Shown here one piece after another: positions 1-8,842 of a stretch of 64,000 nt of DNA. The stretch comes from Cutibacterium modestum (GTDB lineage Bacteria > Actinomycetota > Actinomycetes > Propionibacteriales > Propionibacteriaceae): NCBI RefSeq assembly GCF_008326345.1, contig NZ_BJEN01000003.1, positions 496,001 through 560,000 of the forward strand, read 5' to 3'. The position numbers and the translations under genes were made by a program. The stretch's first letter is position 1, and each line of letters begins with the position of its first letter. The notes below the pieces were generated by a model. It worked only from the letters and a program-made list of their open reading frames with translations, ran no database searches and had not been told where the DNA came from.

Positions 1-809
1 GCGCCGTCAACAAGCTTGTCAAACGGTACATGCACGATCCGGTTACCCACGAGGTCGACTCTGATAAGGGCTCGGTCTCGACGATGACCCATCACGCTTT
101 CCAGATCAAGCCGCACGAGAAGGTGGGGCTGATGTGCGAGATCGCCAACCGTAGCGGTCACACCATCGTCTTCGCCCGGACCCAGCGAGGTGCTTCCCGG
201 ATGGCCGAACAGCTGCGTGGTGCCGGTGTCATGGCTGGCGCTCTGCACGGCGGCCTCACCCAGGGCGCCCGTGCTCGCGTGTTGGCGGCGTTCAAGGACG
301 GTTCCCTTCCAGTTCTGGTCGCCACTGACGTCGCGGCTCGAGGAATTGACGTCGATGACGTCACCCTGGTGCTGCAAGTCGATCCGCCGATGAACTCCAA
401 GGATTACCTGCACCGGTCCGGTCGTACGGCGCGCGCTGGACACGACGGGGCCGTCGTCTCTCTTATCCTGCCGCATCAGCGTCGCACTATGGCTCGTCTA
501 TACCGTCAGGCCGGGGTGAAACCGGTGGAGGCCCAGGTCATGCTTGGCGACGACCATGTCGCCGAGGTGGCGGGTTGCAGCCCGGCCCTGGGCGCTCCCA
601 TTGACGAGAAGGATTACGAGGCGCTCGTCGCCCCCAAACAGCAGCGGGGTAAGAAGTCTCGTGACGGCAAGCCTCGTCGCGGTAAAGGCGGGCGCAACCG
701 CGGTGGACGTGGCTTCGGTGAGGGGCGTCACCGTGGCCACGACTCGCGTGGTCGGGATCGTCGCGACATTGAGGCCAAGTACGGCCGTTCCGGAAACGAC
801 ACCTGGTGA
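1..809 (+). CDS. DEAD-box RNA helicase, C-terminal part (5' truncated by window edge)
   Basis: The reading frame is already open at base 3, so the N-terminal RecA domain with Walker A and DEAD box lies outside the window. What remains is the second RecA-like helicase domain: motif IV (TIVFARTQ), motif V (VATDVAARGID) and motif VI (HRSGRTARAG). It is followed by a linker and a basic tail rich in Arg, Gly and Lys (RRGKGGRNRGGRGFGEG). Such tails in RhlE/CsdA/DbpA-type helicases bind RNA non-specifically. The likely role is ATP-dependent RNA remodelling in ribosome assembly or mRNA decay. The exact subfamily cannot be assigned without the N-terminus. The gene ends 12 bases before the convergent HNH gene, with no clear terminator between them. 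Confidence 0.9.
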   Translation, partial: AVNKLVKRYMHDPVTHEVDSDKGSVSTMTHHAFQIKPHEKVGLMCEIANRSGHTIVFARTQRGASRMAEQLRGAGVMAGALHGGLTQGARARVLAAFKDGSLPVLVATDVAARGIDVDDVTLVLQVDPPMNSKDYLHRSGRTARAGHDGAVVSLILPHQRRTMARLYRQAGVKPVEAQVMLGDDHVAEVAGCSPALGAPIDEKDYEALVAPKQQRGKKSRDGKPRRGKGGRNRGGRGFGEGRHRGHDSRGRDRRDIEAKYGRSGNDTW

Positions 810-821
810 GTGACCGCTGAG

Positions 822-1535
822 TTACCGGGCGGGCAGCGCATAGTTCGGGCATGTCGAGAGCACCCGAACCATCGCGTTGCGCTCCGCCGAGGTGACCCAG
901 AGATGGTATTTCCGCTTGACAGCAATCTGGCGAGACACGTAGTCACAGCGGTATGGCTTATTCGGTGGTAGCCATGTTGCCGCGTCTCCGGCTCCCTTGT
1001 TCTGGTTGGCCCGTCCCTCGACGGCTAGCAGATTGAGGGGGTCGTTCGCTAATGCTTGACGCCGGTCTATCGGCATCTGCTGAGCCCCAGTGACCCAGGC
1101 ATTCCCGAGCGCGACGACGTGGTCTATCTGTACCACTGCCGATGTATCGCGGCCGCGTCTCCACGTAATCGTCCGTCCCGTATAGGGGTCGTGCAGTTCG
1201 CCGGAGATTATTCGGCACCGGCTGCCGGATTTCAGCTTGGCCTCGACGAGGTCGCGGGCTAAGGCGTCGTCGCGGGTGCCGCAGCCATTATGGCCCCAGG
1301 GGCGAGTGAGGGCAGGATCAGAGTTGTCGCTCCAAGCCGGCCCGAACTGGTCTCGCGAATAGCCGGTCATCGGTGCCCGTCCTTTCACAGGGAGGTCGCC
1401 GAGGGCCTCTGCGGCCTGGCCGTAGGCCGTCGATCCTTCCCGTGGAACAGCGCTGCGGTACACTCCGACGAGCACCAGTGGTGCGACGACGAAGATCCAC
1501 AACCATGCCCATCTGCGTCGCGGCTTCAACGCCAT
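822..1535 (-). CDS. HNH-type nuclease of the DUF1524 family, secreted or membrane-anchored
   Basis: The product is about 237 aa. I start it at the ATG at 1535 because GGAGG sits 7 nt upstream; a longer frame to 1649 has no ribosome binding site. Residues 7-25 form a basic-hydrophobic N-terminal segment (RRRWAWLWIFVVAPLVLV), so the nuclease domain is probably outside the cytoplasm. Residues 85-190 hold a DUF1524/HNH fold: a Cys near 85, VQIDHVVALGNAW (Asp138-His139) and NLLAVEGRANQNKGAGD with the trailing Asn/Lys residues. Actinobacteria commonly carry exported proteins of this family. The role may be DNA breakdown for nutrition or competition; the substrate is not shown by the sequence. It converges on the helicase gene. 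Confidence 0.8.
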   Translation of the reverse strand: MALKPRRRWAWLWIFVVAPLVLVGVYRSAVPREGSTAYGQAAEALGDLPVKGRAPMTGYSRDQFGPAWSDNSDPALTRPWGHNGCGTRDDALARDLVEAKLKSGSRCRIISGELHDPYTGRTITWRRGRDTSAVVQIDHVVALGNAWVTGAQQMPIDRRQALANDPLNLLAVEGRANQNKGAGDAATWLPPNKPYRCDYVSRQIAVKRKYHLWVTSAERNAMVRVLSTCPNYALPAR

Positions 1536-1697
1536 ATCGTCACCTCCTACAACCTTGTTGGTCAGCGTGATATTTCTGGCGAGATGGTCATGGACGCTAC
1601 ACCACAGGTTTGACCAGATAGAAGGCTTGAAACGGAACACCTGTTCCACTGGATGCCAAGGGGTTGGGACGGCAGGCCCGATGAAAGGTTCGGCGAC

Positions 1698-1703
1698 TAT
1701 CCT
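1698..1703 (+). promoter_or_regulatory. -10 hexamer of a probable leaderless promoter for tsaE
   Basis: TATCCT ends 8 nt before the GTG start of tsaE. No purine-rich Shine-Dalgarno sequence lies between, so transcription probably starts at or next to the start codon. No convincing -35 was assigned. Confidence 0.45.
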
Positions 1704-1711
1704 GATCCCTT

Positions 1712-2605
1712 GTGGATGATCAGACCAGCCCGCAAGAGCCGATCCCGGAACTCGCCCTCGCAGTTCCGCAGGATGCCTCGAACCTTGCGCGTGCCCTTGA
1801 CCTTGAGGTAGCGACTGTCTCAGCCTGGCTGACCCAGGGCCTTGGCATCGTTGCCCGCTACGGCTCGCGGATCGTCGGCCTCGCCCACCTCGTTGATGAC
1901 GGTGGTCACGCCGAGGTTGCCGATTTGGTCTTCCTCACCCCGGACGATGTCGACGTCATCACAGCCCTCATCAGTGGGTCTGAGCAGATCGCCACGGAGT
2001 TGGAGTCGCGCACCCTCGGCATCTCCTGTTTGCCGACTTCCCCCGGCCCGGCTTACCACCGTGATGGCGACTGGGTCCGCGTACTGCCCACCCGAATTGT
2101 CGTCCCCACTGCTGACGATATGCGCGCCTTCGGAGCCGTTCTAGCCGCTGAACTGGATGCCGGAGACATTGTGCTGGCCTCCGGGGATCTCGGCGCTGGC
2201 AAAACCACCTTGGCCCAAGGGATTGGTATGGGGCTTGGCATCGAAGGGCCGGTGATCTCCCCGACCTTCGTACTAGCTCGACGCCACGCCGGAGCCAAGG
2301 GACGGCCCGGGCTCGTCCACGTCGATGCTTACCGCCTCGGCTCGGCCGCCGAGCTTATTGATCTCGATCTTGACGAGACAATGGACCAGGCAGTCACTCT
2401 CATCGAGTGGGGAGCCGGCATCGCCGAGGACCTCGGTGGTTCTCATCTCGACGTCGACATCCGGCGTAGTGGAGACCCCGACGGCAAGACCCGCGTGGTC
2501 TATCTGGAAGGTTTTGGCCCGCGTTGGCAGGACGTCGACCTGTCGCCGCTGTCCGAACTTCCCCTCAACACCATTTCTCCCGACCAGACCGGAGACAACA
2601 ACTGA
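1712..2605 (+). CDS. tsaE: TsaE, tRNA t6A synthesis ATPase, with an extra N-terminal domain
   Basis: TsaE is the ATPase that activates the TsaB-TsaD complex for N6-threonylcarbamoyladenosine formation at tRNA position 37. The canonical domain runs from about residue 132 to 275: P-loop GDLGAGKTT at 158-166, SPTF at 183-186, HVDAYRL near 203 and LIEWG near 230. Usual TsaE length is about 150 aa; this protein has 297. Residues 1-125 form an additional domain with GNAT-like features (IVARYGSRIVGLAHLV). It could be a degenerate acetyltransferase fold; activity cannot be judged. The start is a GTG without Shine-Dalgarno sequence but with a -10-like hexamer just upstream. The stop overlaps the tsaB start by one base (TGATG). 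Confidence 0.92.
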   Translation: MDDQTSPQEPIPELALAVPQDASNLARALDLEVATVSAWLTQGLGIVARYGSRIVGLAHLVDDGGHAEVADLVFLTPDDVDVITALISGSEQIATELESRTLGISCLPTSPGPAYHRDGDWVRVLPTRIVVPTADDMRAFGAVLAAELDAGDIVLASGDLGAGKTTLAQGIGMGLGIEGPVISPTFVLARRHAGAKGRPGLVHVDAYRLGSAAELIDLDLDETMDQAVTLIEWGAGIAEDLGGSHLDVDIRRSGDPDGKTRVVYLEGFGPRWQDVDLSPLSELPLNTISPDQTGDNN

Positions 2606-3264
2606 TGGACACTATCGTTCTGGGAATCGACACGTCGACGGCTGTCAGCGTCGGGCTGGCGCGCGGATCTAAGGTGCTTGTTAGTCTGCACCACGATGAT
2701 CCTCGCGCCCATGCCGAGCAGCTCATGCCCCTCATCCATCGCGGCTGCGAAGAGGTCGGGATCGCCCTGACTGACATCGGTGAAGTGGCGATCGGAGTCG
2801 GTCCAGGCCCCTATACCGGCCTGCGCGTCGGCGTGGCTACCGGAAGGGTACTGGCCCACCTGGCCGGTCTCACCCCGCATCCGGTGTGTTCCCTCGACGT
2901 CCTGGCCCGTCAGTGGGCTGGAGTCGACGGGGAGTTCGTGGTGTGCACCGATGCCCGCCGTCATGAACTGTATTGGGCTCGCTACGACACATCGGGAAAC
3001 CGACTTGATGGCCCCAATGTCACCTGTCCCGAGGAACTGCCGAAGGGCCTGCCAGTCGGTGGTCCAGGGTGCCTCGTCCGTGGTCTAACGCCGACCTCGG
3101 GATCTCCGGAACTTCTAGACGCCGGGGTACTTGCCGCGTCGTGGCAGACCATGCCGGACGTCGGGTTAGAGCCGCTCTACTTGCGCGACCCCGACGCCAC
3201 CGTTCCGACGACCCGCAAGGCCACCTTGACCCCGACCCGACTCACCCTGCCCGGTCTCAGGTGA
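2605..3264 (+). CDS. tsaB: TsaB, tRNA threonylcarbamoyladenosine complex subunit
   Basis: This 219-aa protein has the ASKHA-type N-terminus MDTIVLGIDTSTA and the typical GVGPGPYTGLRVGVATG segment near residue 65-80. TsaB is the non-catalytic partner that dimerises with TsaD in the t6A complex. It has the usual length for high-GC Gram-positives. I chose the ATG that overlaps the tsaE stop codon, because the frame continues upstream but the family N-terminus begins here. Its stop overlaps the rimI start (TGATG), so translation of the four-gene operon is probably coupled. Confidence 0.95.
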   Translation: MDTIVLGIDTSTAVSVGLARGSKVLVSLHHDDPRAHAEQLMPLIHRGCEEVGIALTDIGEVAIGVGPGPYTGLRVGVATGRVLAHLAGLTPHPVCSLDVLARQWAGVDGEFVVCTDARRHELYWARYDTSGNRLDGPNVTCPEELPKGLPVGGPGCLVRGLTPTSGSPELLDAGVLAASWQTMPDVGLEPLYLRDPDATVPTTRKATLTPTRLTLPGLR

Positions 3265-3731
3265 TGACGAGACCCGCCCGCATGACCGACCTCGACGCCG
3301 TCATGGCCATTGAACAGGCCAGCTTCGACTCGGTGTGGTCGCGTTCCTCATGGGCCGAGGAGATCGTTCCAGCTGACCACCGTCTCACTCTGGTCGCCGG
3401 GGATGATGAGGTCGCTGCCGTCGCGACCTTCCACGGTTTCGACGTTGCCGACCTCGATCGAATCATGGTGACCCCCACGGCACGAGGACGTGGCTTGGCC
3501 GGTGAGCTGCTCTCCCGCGGCCTGGATTGGGCGACATCGCGGGGGTGTCGCACCATGATGCTCGAGGTCCGCCGCGATAATGATCCGGCTATTTGCCTCT
3601 ACCGACGCTTCGGCTTCGAGACGATTTCGCAGCGTCCCAACTACTACGGCGGTGGGGTTGACGCCCTCATCATGTCTGTTGACTTGCCCCGCACCGAGAC
3701 CACAACCCCTCCCGAGGAGAACCATGTCTGA
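3264..3731 (+). CDS. rimI: RimI-type ribosomal protein S18 alanine N-acetyltransferase
   Basis: A 155-aa single-domain GNAT enzyme. The acetyl-CoA pyrophosphate-binding loop is visible as [15 protein letters not shown], followed by [20 protein letters not shown] and a C-terminal [16 protein letters not shown], all typical of RimI. The family acetylates the N-terminal Ala of ribosomal protein S18; in actinobacteria the enzyme can be broader in specificity. It sits between tsaB and tsaD, as in most actinobacterial genomes. Its last 8 bases overlap the tsaD start. The start chosen is the ATG overlapping the tsaB stop. Confidence 0.92.
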   Translation: MTRPARMTDLDAVMAIEQASFDSVWSRSSWAEEIVPADHRLTLVAGDDEVAAVATFHGFDVADLDRIMVTPTARGRGLAGELLSRGLDWATSRGCRTMMLEVRRDNDPAICLYRRFGFETISQRPNYYGGGVDALIMSVDLPRTETTTPPEENHV

Positions 3732-4767
3732 ACCGCTCATTTTGGGCATCGAGTCGTCCTGCGACGAGACCGGAGTTGGCATCGTCCGAGGCAACGACCT
3801 GCTCGCTAACGAGGTCGCCTCGTCGATGGAACAGCACGTGCGCTTCGGTGGGGTCGTCCCCGAGGTTGCCTCGCGCGCTCACCTGGAAGCTATTGTCCCG
3901 GTACTAGGGACGGCCGTCACAACCGCGGGGATAGACCTATCCGAGCTCGATGGCATCGCTGTGACGGCCGGGCCAGGTCTGGCTGGGGCGCTCGTCGTCG
4001 GTCTGTCGGCTGCCAAGGCCTTGGCAAGCTGGCTTAACAAGCCTCTCTATGGCGTCAACCACTTGGCCGGGCATGTCGCCGTCGACCTGCTGGAGCACGG
4101 CGACCTACCGATGCCATGTGGAGCTCTGCTCGTTTCAGGCGGTCATACCAGCTTGCTGCGGGTGAATGGCATCGCCACTGACATTGTTGAGGTCGGCTCG
4201 ACGATCGACGACGCCGCTGGTGAGGCCTACGACAAAGTGGCCCGTGTGCTCGGTCTGCCGTACCCGGGTGGACCGGTCATCGACAAGGCGGCCGCTGACG
4301 GTGATCCGACAGCGATTCGTTTCCCGCGCGGCCTGACCGCCCGTCACGACATGGTTAAGCATCGCTTCGACTATTCTTTTTCTGGCCTCAAGACGGCGGT
4401 GAGCAGGTGGGTTGAGACCCAGCAGCGTGACGGAGTCGAGTTCCACATTGCCGATGTCGCTGCCAGTTTCCAGGAGGCCGTCGCCGACGTTCTGACCGCT
4501 AAGGCCGTCGACATGTGTCAGGAGTACGGCCTCGAGCACTTCCTCATCGGCGGGGGAGTGGCGGCGAACTCGCGCCTGCGCACTCTGCTCGCTGAGCGGA
4601 TGGAGACCGCAGAGGTGAAGTTGCGACGTCCGCGTCCGGGATTATGCACCGACAATGGGGCCATGATCGCGGCTTTGGGCATGCAGGTCGTCAAAGCGGG
4701 ACTGCCTGCGTCAGCCATGGACATTTCGGCTAATTCTGGACTGCCTATCGAGACGGTGCTCGTCTAA
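3724..4767 (+). CDS. tsaD: TsaD, tRNA N6-threonylcarbamoyltransferase catalytic subunit
   Basis: This 347-aa protein transfers threonylcarbamoyl from threonylcarbamoyl-AMP to A37 of ANN-decoding tRNAs. It begins with the ASKHA signature [15 protein letters not shown]. The metal ligands appear as HLAGH (His113 and His117), with further conserved motifs SGGHT and the C-terminal [11 protein letters not shown] and DNGAMIA. Length matches the family. The ATG at 3724 is preceded by GAGGAG, which lies within the rimI coding end. TsaC/TsaC2, also needed for t6A, is not in this window. A GC-rich hairpin follows the stop. Confidence 0.96.
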   Translation: MSEPLILGIESSCDETGVGIVRGNDLLANEVASSMEQHVRFGGVVPEVASRAHLEAIVPVLGTAVTTAGIDLSELDGIAVTAGPGLAGALVVGLSAAKALASWLNKPLYGVNHLAGHVAVDLLEHGDLPMPCGALLVSGGHTSLLRVNGIATDIVEVGSTIDDAAGEAYDKVARVLGLPYPGGPVIDKAAADGDPTAIRFPRGLTARHDMVKHRFDYSFSGLKTAVSRWVETQQRDGVEFHIADVAASFQEAVADVLTAKAVDMCQEYGLEHFLIGGGVAANSRLRTLLAERMETAEVKLRRPRPGLCTDNGAMIAALGMQVVKAGLPASAMDISANSGLPIETVLV

Positions 4768-4786
4768 GGCAGGGATGTTCCGGGAC

Positions 4787-4810
4787 GCGAGCGCGCTAAC
4801 CTGCGCTCGC
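4787..4810 (+). terminator. stem-loop downstream of tsaD
   Basis: A perfect 8-bp stem (GCGAGCGC/GCGCTCGC) with an 8-nt loop starts 20 nt after the tsaD stop. There is no T-run, so intrinsic termination would be weak, as is common in high-GC actinobacteria. Confidence 0.5.
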
Positions 4811-4868
4811 AGCGCGCTCTACTGCGTCATTGTGTGGAACATCATTAATTGGCAGGAATGGATGAGGA

Positions 4869-5940
4869 ATGAGTGAACTTTTCGTCTTCGACACCAGTTT
4901 CAGCACATTTCGCGCCGAGTCCTTCGCCAATGAAGCCACTGGACGGCTGGTGCAGAACGCTGTGACCGGTACCGGCGCTGACACTATTAGCCTGGACCGC
5001 ACCCTCGCCCGTGTTATCGTCACCGCATCTCGTGACGCTGATGAAAAAGTGTGCTCCATCATGGACCACCCGCCGAGGACGGCGGATGGAGTTTACCGAC
5101 ATTGTTGCCAAGTACGGTCTGACGCCTTACTTGGGCGATGCCCGACACTGAATCGGCTGGCAACACTGGTCAGATGAACCGGGCTCTGGCCACCGTGCTG
5201 CGCCGGGCCATTGAGCACATCCGGGAGGCCGCCACGAACTCCGATATGTCAGAAGGGGCTTTGCAGATGGAGGCGGCCCGCAGTGCTGTCCTCGACGCGG
5301 TGTGGCGGATTCTGGTGATCTACCTGGGGACGCCACCTATCAGCTTCACGTGGCAGCACCGCGACAAGGACGAGAACTTCCACCGCAAGGGCACCTACAC
5401 CCCGCTGGAGTTCGCCCACGAGATCGTGCCGCAGGTCTTCGAACCGTGGGCCAGCCTGGGCCATGACCCATGCGAGGAGCATCCGGTCGGCCGCACCTAC
5501 GTCCAAGAACACACTCCATTTATGGAGGTGGCACTCCCTACTGGTACCTTTCGGTGGAGCTCGACGCCAGCGAGAAAACCGTTATCGACTCCATCGTCGC
5601 CGGGGAAACGGTCTGGTTCACCTGCAACGTCAAGCAGTTCGACAAGGGTCTCGGCGTCTGGGACGTTAACTTGCACGACTACGGGGCCCTGTACGGGGTT
5701 AACCTCGAGATGTCGAAGGCCGAGAGGTTGCGGTTGCGTGAGTCCGGTGGCACCCACGCGATGACCTTCGTTGGTGTAGACTTCGTTGACAATACCCCGG
5801 CGCGTTGGAGGGTCGAAAATTCGTGGGGTGAGGAGGTCGGAAGGGGCTCTTCACGATGAACGGCTCGTGGTTTGACAAGTACGTTCACACCATCGTGGTG
5901 CCCGAGTGGGACATGATCTGGTCCTGCGTTGTTGCCGGGT
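4869..5940 (+). pseudogene. decayed C1-family aminopeptidase (bleomycin hydrolase/PepC-like)
   Basis: Pieces of one bleomycin hydrolase/PepC-type peptidase appear in order but in different frames. The N-terminal part (MSELFVFDTSFSTFRAES to about base 5060) is in one frame. EFTDIVAKYGLTPYLGDA follows near 5089 in a second frame, and MPDTESAGNTGQMNRALATV from 5138 in a third. YGGGTPYWYLSVELD to VENSWGEEVGR (about 5520-5840) is in yet another frame, then GLFTMNGSWFDKYVHTIVV from 5844. The segment expected to carry the catalytic Cys (family GRCW motif) is missing between about 5060 and 5085. The His (GGTHAMTFVGVD) and Asn (VENSWG) regions survive. An internal deletion plus at least three frameshifts make an active enzyme very unlikely. 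The 3' limit is approximate, because the final frame runs on into the Nudix gene. Confidence 0.85.
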
Positions 5941-5955
5941 GGGAGGATTGGCCCC

Positions 5956-6447
5956 ATGATGACCCCGATCCTCACCACTCTTGGTTTCGTCATGCACCCC
6001 GATGGTGAACACGTCCTCATGGTGCACCGCATCGCCCGTCCTGGTGACGATCAGCTCGGTAAATACAACGGGCTGGGTGGCAAAGTCGAGCCGGGAGAGG
6101 ACGTCGTCGCCGGCATGAGGCGCGAGCTACGCGAAGAAGCCAGCATCGAAGTTGATGCCATGAGGCTGCGTGGCACTGTCTCATGGCCAGGGTTTGGCCG
6201 TCACGGAGAGGACCATTTCGGATTTGTCTTCGTCGTCGATTCCTGGCATCCCCTTGGCGACGCCATCCCTGACGCCAACGAAGAAGGGCCACTGGCCTGG
6301 GAGCGTGTCGACTCGCTCGACGAGTTACCGATGTGGGAAGGGGACCGTTACTTCCTGCCGCTGGTCTTCGATCCCGATACCCCGCAGTTCCACGGCTGTC
6401 TGCCTTATCACGATGGTCGACCGACCGGGTGGTCGTACTCCGTGTAA
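5956..6447 (+). CDS. Nudix hydrolase, MutT/8-oxo-dGTP diphosphatase-like
   Basis: A 163-aa Nudix protein. The Nudix box is complete: G-x5-E-x7-REL-x-EE beginning at GGKVEPGED and ending RELREEASI, near residues 35-60. The first strand (TLGFVMHPDGEHVLMVHR) and the KYNGLGGK run resemble the MutT/YtkD 8-oxo-dGTP group. The C-terminal HDGRPTGWSYSV also fits that group. Substrate is inferred only. The start is an ATG with GGAGG 9 nt upstream; a second ATG follows immediately and may be used instead. The gene overlaps the decayed end of the upstream peptidase pseudogene. The next gene is 123 bases away and has its own iron-box regulatory region. Confidence 0.85.
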   Translation: MMTPILTTLGFVMHPDGEHVLMVHRIARPGDDQLGKYNGLGGKVEPGEDVVAGMRRELREEASIEVDAMRLRGTVSWPGFGRHGEDHFGFVFVVDSWHPLGDAIPDANEEGPLAWERVDSLDELPMWEGDRYFLPLVFDPDTPQFHGCLPYHDGRPTGWSYSV

Positions 6448-6500
6448 ACCCCTGATGGTGGTGGGCATCGTGGGGCGTGACGCCGCGCTTGCACTGAATC

Positions 6501-6519
6501 TTAGGTAAAGCTAGCCTTA
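6501..6519. promoter_or_regulatory. DtxR/IdeR-like iron box
   Basis: The 19-mer TTAGGTAAAGCTAGCCTTA is an imperfect palindrome. By eye it matches the actinobacterial DtxR/IdeR consensus TTAGGTTAGGCTAACCTAA at about 15 of 19 positions. It lies 52 nt upstream of the predicted start of the iron-uptake lipoprotein gene. Iron-dependent repression of the 6571-9591 operon is the natural reading. Confidence 0.75.
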
Positions 6520-6570
6520 TGCCCACTTTGTATCGTTGCTGTGCGTCTTAAAGGAAGGCCCGCCACCATT

Positions 6571-7746
6571 ATGAATGTCACAAGAGCTCTCGGCGCCATC
6601 GCCACGGTTGCCCTTGCGTTAGGTCTTGGTGCCTGCGCTGGTGGCTCCCCAGAGAAAGAGCCGAGTGGTCATGCTTCAGCTCTGAAGGTTACCGACGTCG
6701 CAGGGCGTACGGTTTCCTTCGATGCTCAACCTCAACGCATTCTTTTAGCTGAGGGGCGTGCGCTGATGGCCACCAGCGTTCTGAACAAGAAGGATCCAGC
6801 TAAGAACGTGGTAGCCGTCGGTGGGGACTTGCACCAGGCTGCCCCCAGCTTCGAGTCCGCACTGTATCGGGCCCGCCCACAGGTGAGCACGCTTCCAGTG
6901 ATTGGCAGTATTGCCAAGGGAGACGTCACTGTGGAGAATATGCTGTCGTTTAAACCTGATGCGGTGGTCATGACCCTGGATCAGAAGGAGTCCGCTGAAA
7001 AGACTGGATTCCTTCAGAAAATGGATCAGGTCAAGCTCCCCTACGTTTTCATTGATTTTCGGAAGAAACCTCTAGAAAACACTACGAAGTCGATGACGAC
7101 ACTCGGACGTATCTTTGGCGGGAAAGCTGTTGATCGTGCTAAAGAATTTAATACCTTCTATCAATCGAAGGTTGACGACGTGTTACGACGGGTCTCTCGG
7201 GCAGGCGATAAACCTCGCACATTTCTGTGGCGTGCCGCGGGGCTTAAGGATTGCTGCTCCACCTTTGCGGATCTCAATCTAGGTGACGTCGTCACCGCTG
7301 CTGGTGGGCACAATCTTGGGGAGGACCTGCTCCGGACCCCCGCGGGTGATGTCACCCCAGAGAAGGTCGTAGCAACCCAACCAGAACACATCATTGCTAC
7401 CGGCGGTTCGTGGGCCAAAGATCCAAAAAAGGCGGAGTCTGTTCCCCACGTCCAACTTGGCTATAACGTTACCGAGGACGTTGCGCAAAAGACCTTGGCT
7501 GGCCTGCTTAAGACTCCGGGATTCTCCTTGCTTAAGGCGCCGAAGGAGGGAAGGATGCACGCGGTCTATCATCAGTTCTACGACTCTCCCTTCAACGTCT
7601 TTGCACTCGAGCAGTTTGCGGCGTGGCAACATCCCAAACAATTCGAGGGAGTCGATCCAACGAAGGACTTCGCCAAATTCCACAAGGACTATCTTCCCTT
7701 CGACTATCACGGCGTGTTCTTCGTTACGCTAAAAAAGCGAAACTGA
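6571..7746 (+). CDS. ABC transporter substrate-binding lipoprotein for siderophore or heme iron
   Basis: A 391-aa periplasmic-binding-type lipoprotein. The signal peptide ends in a lipobox (LALGLGAC), so the mature protein would be lipid-anchored on the outer face of the membrane. The body has the FepB/BtuF fold markers: VTDVAGRTVSFDAQPQRILLAEG near the N-terminus, and the ITYP-type domain-2 segment in the second half. I chose the ATG at 6571; an upstream GTG at 6541 would put ten extra residues before the signal peptide. AAAGGAAGG precedes it at a slightly long distance. It is the first gene of an operon with a FecCD permease (1 nt gap) and an ATPase, preceded by a DtxR-like box. The exact ligand cannot be told from sequence. 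Confidence 0.9.
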   Translation: MNVTRALGAIATVALALGLGACAGGSPEKEPSGHASALKVTDVAGRTVSFDAQPQRILLAEGRALMATSVLNKKDPAKNVVAVGGDLHQAAPSFESALYRARPQVSTLPVIGSIAKGDVTVENMLSFKPDAVVMTLDQKESAEKTGFLQKMDQVKLPYVFIDFRKKPLENTTKSMTTLGRIFGGKAVDRAKEFNTFYQSKVDDVLRRVSRAGDKPRTFLWRAAGLKDCCSTFADLNLGDVVTAAGGHNLGEDLLRTPAGDVTPEKVVATQPEHIIATGGSWAKDPKKAESVPHVQLGYNVTEDVAQKTLAGLLKTPGFSLLKAPKEGRMHAVYHQFYDSPFNVFALEQFAAWQHPKQFEGVDPTKDFAKFHKDYLPFDYHGVFFVTLKKRN

Positions 7747-7747
7747 C

Positions 7748-8842
7748 ATGAGCAACATTGATGTTTCCCTTGTTCGGGAGGATCCTGCCGTCGGGATGGC
7801 GACTGTGGTGCGGGGATATTACCGGCGAGCCCGTTGGAAGTGCTGGGCCATTGTCTTGCTGTCGGTCATTGCGGTCACTGCGTTCCTGGTTACCATCGTA
7901 GTTGGCCCTGTGGATATCACCCTTACCCAGCTGGTGAAAGCAGTGGCCACTCCCGCCACGGTGGACGATCAGACCAGAATGGTGTTGTGGCAACTACGCA
8001 TTCCGTCCTCGGTGATGGCGGTACTCATTGGGGTTTGCCTTTCGCTTGCAGGTGCGCACATGCAGACCATCCTGGACAACCCGCTGGCTGAGCCCTTCAC
8101 ATTGGGGATCTCTGCGGCTGCGGCTTTTGGAGCGGCTGCCTCTATCGTCTTGGGCTGGACGATCATTCCCAACGCCCAGTTCAACGTGGCGGTCTGTGCG
8201 GCGGTGGCATCCCTGGTCGCGGTTGCCATCGTTGCCGGTGTTTCGCGCCGTCGGGACGATGGCCGGGAATCCATGATCCTGCTTGGCATTGCCCTGGTCT
8301 TCGGATTTCATGCGCTTCTGGCCCTCTTGCAGTACCGCGCCACCCCGGAGGCCCTCCAGCAGATCGTCTTCTGGACGATGGGTTCTTTACAGCGGGCCAC
8401 GTGGACCTCGAATGCCATCATCGCCGCCGTCCTGGCTATCGCTATTCCTATCACGATGGCCCATTCAGGGCAGCTGACTGCGCTGAGACTCGGCGATGAG
8501 CGTGCTGCCGCTATGGGGGTGAACGTGCCCCGGCTGCGGTCGCGGATCCTTATCTTGGCGTCACTGCTGGCAGCGGTTACCGTCGCCTTCGCCGGGGTCA
8601 TCGGATTCGTCGGTCTAGTCGGTCCCCACGTCGCCCGCATCCTGGTCGGCGAGGAACAGCGCTACTTCGCCCCTGCCTCTGCGGCTACTGGGGCTTTCCT
8701 CTTGGCCACCGCCCATGCCTTGTCGATCACCATCATCCCTGGGGTGGCGATACCCATCGGGATCATCACCGCACTGGTGGGGGTGCCAGTGTTTGTTTCC
8801 CTCATCCTTACGCGGCATCGTGTCTTCGGAGGGGCATCGTGA
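7748..8842 (+). CDS. FecCD-family iron ABC transporter permease
   Basis: A 364-aa polytopic membrane protein of the BtuC/FecCD family. Visible family signatures are LRIPSSVMAVLIGVCLSLAG, then DNPLAEPFTLGISAAAAFGA, and near the C-terminus GFVGLVGPHVARILVG. About ten hydrophobic segments can be traced. A single permease gene is present, so it presumably works as a homodimer. It starts one base after the lipoprotein stop codon and overlaps the ATPase gene by four bases (GTGA). It would import the iron ligand bound by the upstream lipoprotein. Confidence 0.93.
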   Translation: MSNIDVSLVREDPAVGMATVVRGYYRRARWKCWAIVLLSVIAVTAFLVTIVVGPVDITLTQLVKAVATPATVDDQTRMVLWQLRIPSSVMAVLIGVCLSLAGAHMQTILDNPLAEPFTLGISAAAAFGAAASIVLGWTIIPNAQFNVAVCAAVASLVAVAIVAGVSRRRDDGRESMILLGIALVFGFHALLALLQYRATPEALQQIVFWTMGSLQRATWTSNAIIAAVLAIAIPITMAHSGQLTALRLGDERAAAMGVNVPRLRSRILILASLLAAVTVAFAGVIGFVGLVGPHVARILVGEEQRYFAPASAATGAFLLATAHALSITIIPGVAIPIGIITALVGVPVFVSLILTRHRVFGGAS

